A stretch of 64,000 nucleotides of DNA from the NCBI RefSeq assembly GCF_023159225.1, contig NC_063169.1:56197934-56261933 (forward strand), read 5' to 3'. Positions 33,422 through 46,317 of the stretch are shown piece by piece (positions within the stretch are counted from its first letter, which is position 1; every line of letters begins with the position of its first letter). A program made the position numbers and the translations under genes. Source of the stretch: Perognathus longimembris pacificus (Eukaryota > Chordata > Mammalia > Rodentia > Heteromyidae). The notes beneath the pieces are model-generated. The model ran no database searches. It had not been told where the DNA came from and saw only the letters and a program-made list of their open reading frames with translations.

Positions 33422-33606
33422 CCTAGTACTGAGGTTTTTGCACTCATACTTTGAGTTTACTTGACTGGTCCCTTACTACTTGAATCACACCTCCAAACAG
33501 GTTTTTGCTAGTTAGAATCCCAAATACTTTTCTACTTGAGATGGCTTGAAAAGAATCCCAAACTCCTGATAGCTAATATTATAAGCATAAGCCACTGACA
33601 TCTGGG
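33422..33606 (-). mobile_element. Diverged B1-Geo-type SINE
   Basis: CTAGTACTGAGGTTTTTGCA, CTACTTGAATCACACCTCC, 'ATAGCTAATATTATAAGC' and 'CATAAGCCACTGACATCTGG' keep the B1-Geo order with many changes. Confidence 0.55.
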
Positions 33607-34589
33607 TAAATACTCAGTTTTAGAAAATCAAGTTTAATTCAGCTTACAACCATATATCTCTAAGGTCAAATACTCATCTTTGCCCAGATTTAAAAATTAT
33701 GTTTTACTCTCGTCACTCATTCATCTATTGAGTTTAGCAATTTCATTGTGCTTAGAAGGAGAAATATGATGAAGAACTAGATAAACATAATTATCAGGCC
33801 ATCTAGTTGAAACTGTAGCAGATAAGACAGACCAGTAAACATGAAATGACAATAAGTACCAGTGCTCTGATGAGCATTAAATTTGATCTGTGTGCTTGTG
33901 TGTGCACACATGCAAGGATGTCTATGTGAAAATTCCTCCTCTCCCAGGAAAAAAGATGGTTTTGCTGATTGCATAAAAATGAAGAGGAAAATAGAATAAG
34001 CAGAATGTTGACTCTGTCATCTTCAATGCTCATAGCTGTGTGGAACAGTAGTTTTGAAAACAATTGATACTTGTATATCCTCAGGGAGAATAATTTAACG
34101 TTCATATAATATGACATTCCCATATATTTTATCTTGAAATTCAATGACATTAATAAATTCATATTGAGTGGTAATACTTTTTCCCTGGATTATCCTAATA
34201 TTTCACAGCTACAACGTATCCATTTTGATATGGCAGCCTATCCAGCCTTAAAAGAAACTCTCTATCCAAGATAAAATTATGAATTCTACGTTGAGCATAA
34301 AGCTGGGAATGCAGTATGACTTTTTAAAGATACATTGGCTAAAACAATACACTCTGCAGCTTAGAATTCTCTTGTGTGGTGGAATAAGTAGAGGTCATGA
34401 GTTTGAGGCTGAGTTGAAATGCAGTTTCTTTCAAAGTTTGAGTCAATGAGGAGTTTGGAAGAGAACTAAATGGTGATAGTGTAGTCAGTTCTGATCTTTG
34501 AACTATCCCAACTGATGGGGAACAGGTAATTGTTTGTGTAAAGTTATGAGTGGAAGAAGAAGGGAAAAATTTGAATCTATACTTTCACT
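33607..34589. other. Unique non-coding sequence
   Basis: No repeat recognised. The 119-residue minus-strand open frame at 33,803-34,162 is Leu/Phe-rich with no motif or splice context and is judged a chance frame. Confidence 0.4.
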
Positions 34590-34910
34590 CAACATTTGTT
34601 TCAAAAATATTTACTAAGTGTTTTCTGCTAGACAGATATCATGGAAATCAGGGGATTTAAAGTCTAGCAGAACTGACAGATATGAAAAATCAAATATTTC
34701 GACAATAATAACTAACAGCTTGTGGTAAACAAGTCCATATTGGATGTGAGAGACAACTAAGTGTTTCACATGGCTTTGCTGAATTAATCTTCGTGAAAGA
34801 TGTAGAAGATGGGTACTGTTCTTAATCCTCTTTTCTAAAAATTCAAACAGGTTAGAGCAAAGTGTTATAGGTCCACGTTACTCACCTAGTTTAGTGACTG
34901 CAAGGCTTTC
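34590..34910 (+). mobile_element. L2/MIR relic
   Basis: CACTCAACATTTGTTTC, AAAATATTTACTAAGTG resembles an L2 3' end. It is followed by a MIR core-like region: ACAATAATAACTAACAGC, TGCTGAATTAATCTTCGTG, GATGGGTACTGTTCTTAATC, TTAGAGCAAAGTG. Confidence 0.6.
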
Positions 34911-35837
34911 TTTTCCTCTGCTAATCTCCTAAATATTTTATTTTGAACTACATTTAGAAAAGACAAAGATAGTGCAGACAGCAAAGCTCCAATTTATGTG
35001 TGAGATCCCTTATGTTAACTATCGCATATTTTCTGTGATACATTTGTCAAAACTACAAAATACACATGGGCATGTCGCTATTAATTAAACTCTAGATTTT
35101 ATTTGAAATTTACTTTTTTATTTTTATCTTTAAGGGCTTTTATTTTGTTTGAAGAAAACAAATTTTTACTTAATTATTTCCATATGTTGTGATTTCTTCA
35201 CTGCTCATCTAGGTGAAATTCAAGATTTCTCATGAAATCGCAGAAACAATTCAAGCCACACCACTGCTCAGGAAGCTGAGATCTTAGGATTGATTGCTAT
35301 GTCCTAATGACCAACAAAAGGCTGGAACTCATGTGGCAAAGCTCCACATCCAGATTTCAATCTCCAGTGCCAGCACACCCCAAAACAGAACTGATCAGCT
35401 CTGCCACAAATCTTTTATTAGGGCTTCTTTCATCACCATTATAGAAATAATGATAACTTCAAAATCCTACATCTAAAATCTTTAAAATGTTATTTCTCTA
35501 TCAAATTATTTTGGGATCACTTCTAAGGTCATCACTTGATTCAACTGCTGACCACCTAGAAAAAGAAAGCATTTACTGTAATATCAATATGAATTGTCAA
35601 AAAAGCTATATATACTGTTATCAATAGAAATACCAGTTTTATCATGGACAAAGCCAAGAAAACCAATGATGCCAGATATTGAATTTCTAACTCCTGTCCT
35701 TTGAACACAAAGTTTCCTCTTTTTTTTAACTTTTCAAGATTCAATCCAGGATATGATATTTTTAACAAGTAACATTTGCAAAATGAAAAAACCTGATTGA
35801 AGAGAAGCAAACCCACTACTATCACTGGACCCCTATA
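34911..35837. other. Unique or highly decayed sequence
   Basis: 35,255-35,420 has a vague SINE flavour (ACTGCTCAGGAAGCTGAGAT) but is not callable. Confidence 0.35.
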
Positions 35838-36225
35838 ACTGTGTTAGTCAGCATACTGAAACTACAGCAAAATTCCAGAGGTGAGCAACTTATGAGGAAG
35901 AAAAGTTTATTTTGCCTCACATTTGGGAAGTTTTAATCCTTAGACTTCAGGCTGTTGTTTGGGACCTAAAGCAGGGTAGTCTATCATGTTAGGAATATAT
36001 AGTGAATGAAGGCTGTATACCTAACAGCGACCAAGAAAACACAAAGGGAGACGGAGGGGCCAAACTGTCAACACTGCCTACAAGGGTACTCTTCCAATTG
36101 CTAAGATTCTTCCACTAGCCTCTACCTTGTAAAGGTCCCTCCCCTCTCAACAGGGCAGTAGGCTGGTGGCAAATCCATTAATATGTGGGTCTTTGAAGGA
36201 CACCCGAACCAACTATGGAAGCTAT
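35838..36225 (-). mobile_element. MaLR-type LTR, reverse
   Basis: TGTGTTAGTCAGCATACTGA, AAAAGTTTATTTTGCCTCAC and AAAGGTCCCTCCCC follow the antisense order of MaLR LTRs (GTATTAGTC, AGGTTTATT, GGTCCCTCCC). Internal genes are absent. Confidence 0.55.
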
Positions 36226-37774
36226 CCCTCTCTCCTATAAGTAACCAACTAAAAAGTAGACTAAAAAGCAGGAAGACATAGTTGATCCAAGCACCAATGT
36301 CAACTAGCTGGATCTGAGTGATATTTATAGAATCTGCCATTCAATAATAGCAGACTATTCATTTTTCTCTGAGTTACATGATACAGTCACAGAACAGACT
36401 ACTTTCTAGGCAATGAAATGTACTTTATCCAATTTAAAAAGGAGAGAAATAAAATAGAATAGACATGCAGAGCCCAGTGAAATTAAACTAGAAACTAATC
36501 ACAGAGAGATAGATGGAAAATCTGTGGTGCTTCACAGATTAAGTAACACATTTCTAAATGAAACATGGTCAAAGCAGAAGTTTTAAGAGAAATCGAAAAT
36601 ATTTTAAAGTAAATGAAAATGAAAATATGACTTGTTTATGTTTGTAGACTTCACTGAAATCTGGAGAGAGAAATTGGTAGCATTATACGCATATATTAAA
36701 AAAGAAAAATAATAGATCGTAGCTAAGGATAGGTAGGGTACTTTGTTCCCATTTTGAAATGTGATTGACTGGTGACCTGATAAGAGATTGCAATGGAATG
36801 AGGAGAAAGTGGATAGCAAAGATCCCATCTATGATTCTTTTGTTTTGTCTTTAGGGCAACTTTTGGAATATTCAGCCTACGATTGAAGACAAGACAGCAT
36901 GTCACTAAACTAGTTTTTAATATGAAACTGTAGTTCACTAGGTTGAATAAATAAGTAGGATACTGAGGGAAGGAGAAAGTTTTCCTGAGAGAATGATTAA
37001 GGGACCTTAGGCAATCCACCGCTGCTTCAATTAGGAAAGCCTGGGTTCGTGTCTAGAGTGGGAGGAGGGTATCACCGTCAGTTCATGCATCTTCCTGGGC
37101 ATCATGTGCCATGTTTCAGCAGTTCCTGCCAACTTTGCCTGAAAAAAATATGGCCATGGGAGCCTGAGGATAACCTGTTTACACTGCACAGACCTAGCAG
37201 ACACCACTGGGGGATTATTGCTTTGGCTCCTTTTTGGGTTTATACGTTCCCTCTTGTCCTGTCTAATCCACTCTACTCAGCAGCCAGGCTGATGATTGAA
37301 AAATTCCCACTCAGAATTGTATTCCAGTTGAACTATTCTCCGTAGTGGCGATGGAAAACAGATCAGTAGTAATCACTTCACCTTTCAGCATTCTGAGTGC
37401 CCCGAAGGCTTTTACAACCACTTACTTAGTGTTCAATCTGGTATCAGCCTTCTCTTTTTGCAGCCTTATGTCTCACACTTTGTTTAGTTGAAAACTATTC
37501 CCTATCGTTGTAATTATATGTTTAGCTGCGTGTTCACTTTCTTATTACCTCTCTGTACGAGTCAATAAACTTCACAAGGCCATGGATTATATTTGTAGCC
37601 CAAATGGGGACCATTGATTACTTATGGATGAACACCAGAAACCTGGGCTTGGGGAGAGAGAAGGTAAAGAAAGAAGGGAGTCTGTAAGGAGACTGCTCAC
37701 CATGCCTTTCTGAGCATACTCACAAAGTCTTTCAGCAATTTTTAGAACTATTTTTTCTTTAAAAATAATCACTA
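36226..37774. other. Unique non-coding sequence
   Basis: No repeat called. 37,255-37,480 may be an ancient LINE relic (CAGCAGCCAGGCTGATGATT). Open frames at 36,723-37,019 (-) and 37,049-37,345 (+) have no recognisable domain. Confidence 0.35.
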
Positions 37775-38260
37775 TTAATGCATACTAATTGTACATACTA
37801 ATGGATTTCAACGTAACACTCACAGATGGGCATTTATGAAATTTGAGCAATTACCTTCCCTTCTTTCTCACAAGCTCCTTCCCTTCCTATAGTAGTTCTT
37901 CTAAATCAGGTAATTATGTATTCCTTTAAAAAAGCTTTAATTCTAACTTCCACATATGAGAGAAATCATATAAATCTTCTATTTTTGCATCTGACTTATT
38001 TCACTTCACATGATGGCCAGTACTTTCATCTTCCTGCAACTGACATTTCTCTCTTCTTAATGCCTAAAATTACTCTAGTGTGTATAAATGCACAATATAT
38101 CTTTTTAACTAGCCATCCATTGATGGTATATAGCAAGGTTACATAGCTTGGTTATTGTAAATAGCGTCATTATTAATGTGTGTGAGCAGATTATGTCTTA
38201 TGAATATGCTAATATGGCGACATTAATTTAATTATTGCTTATAGCTTTCTAAATTAGTAT
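37775..38260 (-). mobile_element. Old L1 3' portion, reverse
   Basis: TAATTGTACATACTAATGG, ACATATGAGAGAAATCATAT, CTGACTTATTTCACTTCACA, AGCCATCCATTGATGG and CATAGCTTGGTTATTGTAAA match the antisense L1 3' UTR/ORF2 end. Confidence 0.75.
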
Positions 38261-40341
38261 TAGAGTATTATGCAGTACCACAGAAGGAAAGATTTACTCA
38301 AAGTACATCCTAATTTTTAGTGATTGTTCATATATTAAGTGAAGGGGCATTTTTACCTTCTTTAGTAATACATTTACTAAATAAACTTTATATTTATTAA
38401 CAGTAGTATTAATCGACATGACTTCTTCAATGTCTATTTGTGATTATGTATGGAGTACAGGGTAATATTTATGTGTTTGTGAATATAAGATATACAATGA
38501 TCAAACAAGAACACTAGCTTAACTTTGAGATTAAATATTCATATTTTTGTGTTAAGATACTCAAATTCTTTCCTTTTAGCTATTTTGAAATAAATGATTA
38601 ATTGCTTTCAACCTGTTGAATACTATGTTAGAAGTCATTAGAAATGGGCAGAGTTGATAATGCATTTTTAGAGGGACAACCTATTCAGGAACTGTGCTAT
38701 TTTTTTGCCATGTGATATTTAAGAAATATTTAAATATAAACATAACCTGACAGAAGCAAGCATTCTAATGTTTGTCTGAATTAAGTTTTAATTCACATGT
38801 TTTGTTGAGGTCCTTGAATATGTTCTCAGGATATTTCAAAACTGTAACATCTAATTAATTCAGGGAGAGTGCTCCCAGGAAAAAAGAAATGAACCACCAG
38901 ACTGAAAACAATTGCTCCAGTGGAATTTCCTCTTATTGTTTTGGTTAATACCATGTTTTGGTTGGGGGAAAAGAGAGAGAGAGATGACTTTCCTTTTGCC
39001 CCTCTAGTTAGTTTTCATTTCCTCTTAGGTAAACATTCCTATAGGCTCCTCCTTTCTGTTACTTGATTACTGTCTGTCTACCCCAGCTGCCCACCCCAGC
39101 TGTAGGTTGGCAGGTCTTCCTTTGAAGCTCACATCTAAGTGAGGAATGCTGTACTAGGCTCTCTAGCTCTAAGGCTGCTTTCTGTCCTAACAACAAAACT
39201 CCATTCACATACCCATTCCAAGAGTGGCCTTTAGTGCCTTTACATACTGGGGCACTCTCTCCAGGACATTTAACTGTTCTGTTATCTATTTAGGTAAAGT
39301 GACTTGAAGCACCTCCGGGGATAATGAAGACAAGGCCAAAGCACAAAGGCACTACTGATCACCAAGTTTTCCTTGGGAACTTGGCTCTCTCTCTTACAGT
39401 ATAATCTGCACTAACTTTAGTGGTCATCAGCAGGCCCTGTTATTCCTGCTCCAGAGAGAATTGCTTTATCGCACACTTTAATAAAATTTAATAGCAGATA
39501 GAGCCTTCCAAGTAAGCATGTGTGTGGATGAGGTTTTAATTTCACCGAATATACTAGTGTATTATCCGCTTGAGTAATCTATGGGCTGTTGTAAATAAAG
39601 TAAACAATGTATATTTACAGAACTAAGCAAACAGCAATTTTATGATATGCTCCTTGAAAGTTTCACACTCTGATCAGTATTGGCTCTCATCTCATTAGCG
39701 TGCATCACCAAGGGCTCCTCTAATTAGCTATAAAGTTACTGTGGAATAATAGTCACTTCAAGTACCATTCATTATTAAAATAAGTACCTGGAAATTACAC
39801 TAGCCTTACAAAAAAATCTCACCAATTTTAAGCCTAACACTAGGCAAATTTAACACCCTAACTCCCACATGCTTTTAACAAGTTGTTTCTGTACTTGTGG
39901 TCTCTAACAAGCTGAGATCTACCAGGAGCGTATGGGAGACCAGTACTAGCTTAAGGTGATTTTTTTGTTTGTTTGTTTGTTTATAATCTCTTCACAAAGG
40001 ATGTAGGGTATCAGGGTAATGTTTCTGAGTAAAGGTAAAAAATGGTAGTCTAAACTCAGATTCAGTTTTATTCATTTATGAGTATTTAGGGTTACTTTCC
40101 AGGCATTGAGTCCACAGAGAGTATGTACACATATTGTACACATGTACATTTGCATATATATATATATATATATATATGGACTATTGTAAGAATGTTCTGA
40201 GGATGTGGGTAGTTATGAATGAAGTAAGTAAGCAGATCTTAAGGGTGAGGGCAACCAAATGAATGGTATATTCTGAGGATGTCAAAATAAACAGGAAAAA
40301 AGAGAGGATTTTTAGGCTTTTTAAAATTTACTCATCTTCAT
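38261..40341. other. Long unique stretch, possibly conserved
   Basis: Two kilobases with no recognisable transposon apart from short (TTTG)n at 39,961-39,982 and (TA)n at 40,154-40,177. The part 39,400-39,790 has a dense set of TAATTAG, TTAATAAAAT and GATTAGC-like sites and few simple repeats, as conserved non-coding elements often do. Confidence 0.35.
40154..40177. repeat. (TA)n microsatellite
   Basis: Twelve AT units following GTACATTTGC. Confidence 0.95.
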
Positions 40342-40572
40342 TTTGTTTTGTGCCAATACCAGGGCTTGAATTCTAGGCCTGGGACTCTCCCTTAGATTCT
40401 GTACTCAGGCTAGCTCCCTATCACTGGAAACCTCATTTCCAGATTTTTCTGGCTAATTGGAAATAAGAGTCTCATGGACTTTCCTGCCCAGGCTGGCTGC
40501 AAATTATGACCTTCAGATCATAACATCCTACATAGTTAAGATTACAAGTGTGAGACACTGTGCTCAGCTAGT
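40342..40572 (-). mobile_element. B1-Geo dimeric SINE
   Basis: CAATACCAGGGCTTGAATTC, TACTCAGGCTAGCTCCC, AATTGGAAATAAGAGTCTC, CCCAGGCTGGCTGC, ATTACAAGTGTGAGACACTG. Moderately diverged. Confidence 0.8.
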
Positions 40573-40614
40573 CTTAATAGGATGTAATGCATTTAAAAGT
40601 TGACACATTATCTA

Positions 40615-40745
40615 AAGGCAGTATAATACAATCTCAGTCTTGTTCCAATCACTGCCATTTGTTAACTGTGCAACTGTTCTTGCCATTTAGTAGCTGAGTA
40701 ATCATATCTCTGTTCCTTATCATTGTTAATCTGGTAGTACTATGA
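40615..40745 (-). mobile_element. MIR SINE relic
   Basis: CCAATCACTGCCATTTGTTA, ACTGTGCAACTGTTCTTGCC, CATATCTCTGTTCC follow reverse MIR order with low identity. Confidence 0.5.
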
Positions 40746-41969
40746 TTAATGAGATAGTAGCAATAAAACAAAGTGGCAACATTGTTCAATGCCTGTGTTC
40801 ATCAACTTCTTTGTTGAATGACAATTTCTTGGTGAAACTACTTATGGATAATAAAAGTACATTTTTTTTAAGAAACAAAAAGCTCCCCAAACAAATAAAA
40901 CAACAAAAATCGCATAAGGCACAGTGCTCAACCAATGTACTGCTCATCAACTTCTATTTCTTCCCTTCCCCTTCTTTATACTCTTCATTCCCTCACCCCT
41001 CTCTAAGATTCCAGGCTTCCTTTGGCTTCACAGCTTGCCATTTAGTGTCCTTCTGTGCTCCAACCATTTCTCTTACATGAATCTCCTTCCTTTCTGAATT
41101 TGCTTGGCATATCAGTGTGCTGTCTACCTTTAAGGAAAACCATATATAATACCTCTTCCATAGTACCTTTTCCCATTACTTTTACTGCACTCTTTATGTC
41201 TGAATATTCATTATATTTTGCATATCCTCATTGGGTCCTGTCACATTACAAAGTACCTTGTCATTATCTGTATGTATGTCTTATCTTATTTTAACCTAAT
41301 AAGGATTGAGGTTAAATTGTTCAATAAATCTGTAACTCTGCCACCCATCACTATCTTATAAATATGTAAATGCTATTCCATAATTGTTTTCAAATAGTAC
41401 AGATTCTTCCACTAGTTAAATAACACCCTAAGTGTCTCTGGATCTGAATTATTTTTACATGAAATATACTTAGCAGCACATCATTATCTGAAAAGGAAAG
41501 ACTAAGGGTATATTGAATCACTACAGGATCAATATGTTGCTCTACATATTCATTACAAAACAAATAATACTAATAAACAAACATTGTCAGAATCATTTCC
41601 TTATTTGACTTAAGACTTAGGAATGTTTTCCTAAGTTTAAACAGACAGAGAGAGACAGACAGAAAGAGAGAGAGAGAGAAAATCTCATCAATTCAGGTCA
41701 TTCAAATTTTAAATTAATATTTAATCAGATGGGAAAATGTTCATGCAGAATACTGAAAGAAAGTTACAATACATTAAATTTTAATATCAGAAAAAAATAA
41801 AATGTACTGAAGTGTACTTTTTATAAATGTACACATGTAATCCAATATTTGAAGTAATTGGATAAAATGCTAGTGATTCTCTTTTTATTTTTTCCTCTGC
41901 TAATAATTGCTTTGATGCTTATTGTTTTATAAAAGATAAACTATGAAAAGTTTTTTTAAATTCAATAGA
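40746..41969. other. Unique non-coding sequence
   Basis: No element except the (GACA)/(GA) tract at 41,641-41,682. Open frames at 40,742-41,080 and 41,055-41,294 overlap in different frames and have no motif. Confidence 0.4.
41641..41682 (+). repeat. (GACA)n/(GA)n tract
   Basis: ACAGACAGAGAGAGACAGAC followed by GA dinucleotides. Confidence 0.9.
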
Positions 41970-42190
41970 GAAGTTGTTTCTCAACCAGGGATGATTTTAT
42001 TTCTGAGGGGACATCTGGCAATTGCTGGAGATATTTTTGTCACCACAAGGGTGGGGGATAGTATGCTCTTGCCATCTTGTGGGTGGAGGCCTGGATGAAC
42101 TTACTAAAGGCACAAGACGTCATCTCATAAAAGAGAATTAGCCAGTTCCATATGCCAACCAAAACCCTGCTGGAGAGAAAAAGTAATCAA
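41970..42190 (+). mobile_element. MER5-like hAT DNA transposon relic
   Basis: Begins GTTTCTCAACCAGGGATGAT and continues CTGAGGGGACATCTGGCAAT, TGCTGGAGATATTTTTGTC, ACCACAAGGGTGGGGGATAG, TTGTGGGTGGAGGCC, 'AAAAGAGAATTAGCC'. This is the MER5A/B order. It is a non-autonomous relic with no transposase. Confidence 0.85.
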
Positions 42191-43124
42191 ACTATCCAGA
42201 ATGAGGAACTAGCTTAGCAAACCATGGGACAGCCATCAATATGGACTATTTTACAAGTCTTTAAACTTAAACAGCCCGACTATTTATTGAATACTAATCT
42301 TCTGAGGGATTTCTTATTCTAAAGAGCCTATATTCCTCACATAAATACTCCTTACTGTACTGCAAAGTTCATGATCCTTTGTTAGATACATGTTCTTCTT
42401 ATGTTTCCTTTGAGGAGAAGGCTTGTTTGGGAGTAAAGTCAGCATTTTATTGGAACTTCCTTCAGCATATTATATAGTGTGAGATGAAACTCTAGTTGTT
42501 ACCATTAATCATTTATAACTCCTGAATCTCAATATGCTTTTACCTATACATGGTCTGAACTCTCACTCAAAAAGTATTCTTTGATATCACATCAAATAAA
42601 TATAATTATCTATCTATCTATCTATCATATAGCTATCATCACAGCTATGTATCATATATCTGCTCATCCATACTGGAGCAATTTATAGGACAAGAGGAAA
42701 AGTTGTAGTTTTGAGAGTCTTTAGCTTTTATGACTCATGCTATAACTGAGAGAATCTCTACCTCTCAACTCCTCTCTGTATCTGCTAAATTTTTTCAGAC
42801 CTCCAATATAGTAAGGATATTACTTTTATGGAGGACCAAGGACTTTTTTCATGACTGCTTACTACATATTTTAGCAGAATGATCCAAGAGAAACTCATTG
42901 ACTCACCTCTGATCTGTATGTAACCAGATTTGAAGTCATAAATAGCAATTTAGGTGATAATTAATGGCCATTCTTGGCAATATTTGTGGTTTGTGAAGGG
43001 AAGGTCTATTATAAGAGAAAGAAAAAATTGATGCTGGGTTGTCAAAGACAATAGTTACCATTAAAGTATACTGCATATATTTTACTTGGTATAATATGGT
43101 TCTTTGAACTCTAAAATTCAATTT
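42191..43124. other. Unique non-coding sequence
   Basis: Contains only a short (CTAT)n run at 42,607-42,627. Confidence 0.45.
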
Positions 43125-44060
43125 CCTATTGATTTTAGGATTGGTTTTCCACCACTGTGAAGAATATCTTTGATAGAATTGAATCTGTAAATCACTTATG
43201 ATACTTTTGACATTTCAACAACATTAATTATTTTAATCCACAAACATTAGGAGAGTACTTCATTTTTGCATCTTCTTTAGTTTCTTTCAACAGTATTTTG
43301 TAAGAGTCCTTGTAGAAATTATTTCAATTGGTTAAATTTAATTTCTGATATTTTTGGTAGCTACAGGAGGATGATTACATTTATTGCTTCTTTCTCAGTA
43401 ATTTTAGTATTGGTGCGTAAAATTGCTTACTGATTTTCATATGTTGATTTTGTAGCCTACAACATTACTAAATTTACCAGTTGTAATTTCTCTTTTGATT
43501 TTTAATGGCTTATGTATTCAAAAATGTGTTGTGTAGTCTCTGTATTTGTATGAGATTTAAAATTTCATTCATTTTTAATTTATAGTTTTATTCAGCTTTG
43601 CTCACAAAATTCAAAATATTTACTGTTTTGTGAATGTGTTCAGAACTATATTGTGGTTTTATATGTGGTTTATTTCATATAAGGATCATTGTGCAGATGA
43701 AAAGAATGTGTATTCTGCAGCTGTTGGATGAAATATTCTGTAAATACCTATTAGATGCAATTTTTCTGTAGTGTAGCTTAGCTCAGTGTCTATAATTTAG
43801 CTGTCCTTTGTGGGTTTTTCTTTTTATGGAGGATGCATTTAGATGACCTATTAATTGATAAAAATGGAATATTGAAGTACTCCACTGTGGTAGCAGGGCG
43901 TTTCTCTCTTTTCATTCTAAGTGTTTTGTTTTGAATGCTGTAGAAGTGGGGATTCATACATTTACAATTGTTATACTTTCTTGTCGGAGTAGTCTTTTGA
44001 TAATCTTATTGTGATCTTCTTTGTCTTTATCTTGTATTTTGTTTTGTTAGATATATACAT
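43125..44060 (-). mobile_element. Old L1M ORF2 segment, reverse
   Basis: Antisense ORF2 landmarks in order: TTTTGTAAGAGTCCTTGTAG, 'TTTATTGCTTCTTTCTCAG', ATGTTGATTTTGTAGCCTAC, 'TTTTCATATAAG' region, AAAGAATGTGTATTCTGCAG, ATGACCTATTAATTGATAAA, ATTGTGATCTTCTTTGTC. A jump near 43,570-43,640 suggests an internal deletion. Confidence 0.75.
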
Positions 44061-44282
44061 ATATATGTGAGTGTACACATATACATTTACCTATTTCAAG
44101 GCTTTTCTTGAGGCTTTTTCAGCTGTAGTCCATGTTATGGTCACTATTTCTTGGAGACGTACTCACATGGTGGTAGAGCATGAAGAAGAGGAAGACTCAT
44201 AATTTTATGATTAAATCTTATTTTTTTTAGTTGATACCTGGTTTATGTTTTCAAAAAAATTATTTAATTTTTAGGTATTTTT

Positions 44283-44505
44283 TCCTCTACTGAGACTTGT
44301 ACTCAGGGATTTGCATTCTCTCTTGGCTTTATTTGTTCATGGCTGCTGTTCTACCACTTGACAACTCCTGCAGTTCTGAGATTGTGCTAATTATTTGGAG
44401 ATCAGAGTTTTACAGATTTGCCTGTCTGGGCTGGCTCCAAACCCAGAGGCTCAAGTTTCAGCCTCCTGAGTAGCAACAATTGTTAAGTATGAGCAGCTGG
44501 TACCT
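44283..44505 (-). mobile_element. Diverged B1-Geo-type SINE
   Basis: GAGACTTGTACTCAGGGATT, TCTCTTGGCTTTATTTGTTC, CTACCACTTGACAACTCC, CTGGGCTGGCTCCAAACC, AGCCTCCTGAGTAGCAAC. Confidence 0.7.
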
Positions 44506-45150
44506 GCTCACCTACTCTAAGTAGCCAGTTCTGTCTCCTAGTCTGCATTAAATAAATGAAAAAAGCTAGGTTAGATGGAATAGGAATGGGATAGTGTTTG
44601 CCACCCTGGAAAGCTGACTTATTCTACATGCTATGTAGAATACTCTAAGCCGGTTTCAAAATGGTTACATTCATCAACTGGGGGAAAACAAGGTGAGCTT
44701 ACCTTTGCTAACTACCCCGAAAACCTAGCAAGGTTCTTGGGATTTAAACCCTTGAAACTTCAGATGTAACCCCCAAGTTAGTTGTCGCTAAGTGTTTTTC
44801 ACTATCCAACTATTACAGATTAATCTTGACAAAGTTTTCAAAACTACTGTTCAAGTGTTCTTGTAAGTTTATCGTAACAGCTCCCTTTGCTCTATAAACT
44901 TACTGCCACTATTATTTTCTGTCCACACGAATCTACAGATTTTAGTGTGCTAATTTGCATTGGCACCTTGTTTTTCTGATGGGTCTAAGTGAAGTGGAAG
45001 GTTTGTTGTATTCCGTTTGATTCTTGTAAAAACAGGATTGACAATTCCCAAGCTTTTTCCATGTCAGATTTGAACCCAGAAGTCCTAAATAATATTTAAA
45101 GGCATTTTTATAATGATTAGGTTCTGCTTTAAAGCTTGGAAAGCATATCA

Positions 45151-45275
45151 AATATTGTACCCATGGTAATTCTTATTCTGTTCTCAAAAAATTCTTAAAT
45201 GTTCAACAAAATGTTACTTAATAACAATGTTTATTTCCTCATATGCAACCTCCAGAGAGATATATTCTTTTTGTG
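45151..45275 (+). repeat. 125-bp tandem duplication, copy 1
   Basis: Begins AATATTGTACCCATGGTAAT and includes AAAATGTTACTTAATAAC and CATATGCAACCTCCAGAG. Copy 2 follows immediately. The copies have diverged by scattered substitutions and small indels, so the duplication is not recent. Confidence 0.85.
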
Positions 45276-45395
45276 AATATTGTACCCATGGTAACTCTTA
45301 TTCTATTCGCAAAAATAATTTTGCATTCAAGAAAATGTTACTTACTAGTAACTTTTATTCCTCAATATGCAATCTCTAGGGAATTCTTAGCCTCC
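45276..45395 (+). repeat. 125-bp tandem duplication, copy 2
   Basis: Begins AATATTGTACCCATGGTAAC, then AAAATGTTACTTACTAGTAA and CAATATGCAATCTCTAGGG, in the same order and spacing as copy 1. Confidence 0.85.
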
Positions 45396-46050
45396 TTTTA
45401 GGATAAGATTTTGATCACTGTTCATAAGGAACAGGAAATTAATAAACAAAAATCTCATTCGTTAATACCTTGAAATTTTAATCCTTCTAGAGTTGAAAAT
45501 AGCTACTAAATTTGTTCAAAATAATGTTATAGCCCTTCCTGGTTATGTAAACTATACTTTCTTATTATGTAAATTATTATTGTTGCACTAATTTTAATTT
45601 CCCTTTACTTAAAAAGATATTACTTAAATAATCAAATATAATTAAAAGTGTGAGTAACATGAAATGGAATTTTTTTTTCTGAAAAATGTGTTGGGATTTA
45701 TCATTGAAACACATGATCTTTGTAGTTTACCACGATAGCTGTACTACTAGTACTGTTACTACTAACATACTATTAGTACTTTTTAGTAAACGTAAATATA
45801 GAATTTTCTTTCTCAAATCTGCCTGCAGTAATCTTTTGGCAGTAGACTTAATAATTTTGTTTTGCAAACATTATGCAACATATGGGTTTCTGTAATTAGT
45901 TATCTAAAAATAATCATATAATTCATTCTGTAATTTCTAGTGTATACACTTACATATGTTCACTCAACAAATGGTTCAGCATAGATAAAACTATTATAAT
46001 TTATTGCCTGTATATGGTAAGAACTATATTATTTTCTACAATTAAAAAAA

Positions 46051-46245
46051 TTTTTTTTGCCAGTCTTGGGGCTTCAACTCATGGCCTGAGCACTGTCCGT
46101 GGCTTCTCTTTGCTCAAGACTAGCACTCTACCACTTGAGCCACAGTGCCACTTCTGGCCTTTTCTATATGTGGTGCTGAGGAATCTAACCCAGGGCTTTT
46201 TTTATACAAGGCAAACACTCTACCACTAGGCCATATTTCCAGCCC
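46051..46245 (-). mobile_element. IDL-Geo SINE, diverged
   Basis: Reverse copy: TTGCCAGTCTTGGGGC, TTTGCTCAAGACTAGCACTC, TATATGTGGTGCTGAGG, GGCCATATTTCCAGCCC. It carries an altered B box (GGAATCTAACCC in reverse) and a small deletion in the Geo/ID junction. Confidence 0.85.
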
Positions 46246-46317
46246 ACTACAATTACAATTTTTCAAACAAACATTTAAAATGATAATTAATGTTTTCCAT
46301 TACTTATGTAACTTAAT

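Noticed and set aside
45151..45395. CRISPR-like or satellite array
   Set aside because: Only two diverged copies with no spacers; an ordinary tandem duplication in a mammalian genome.
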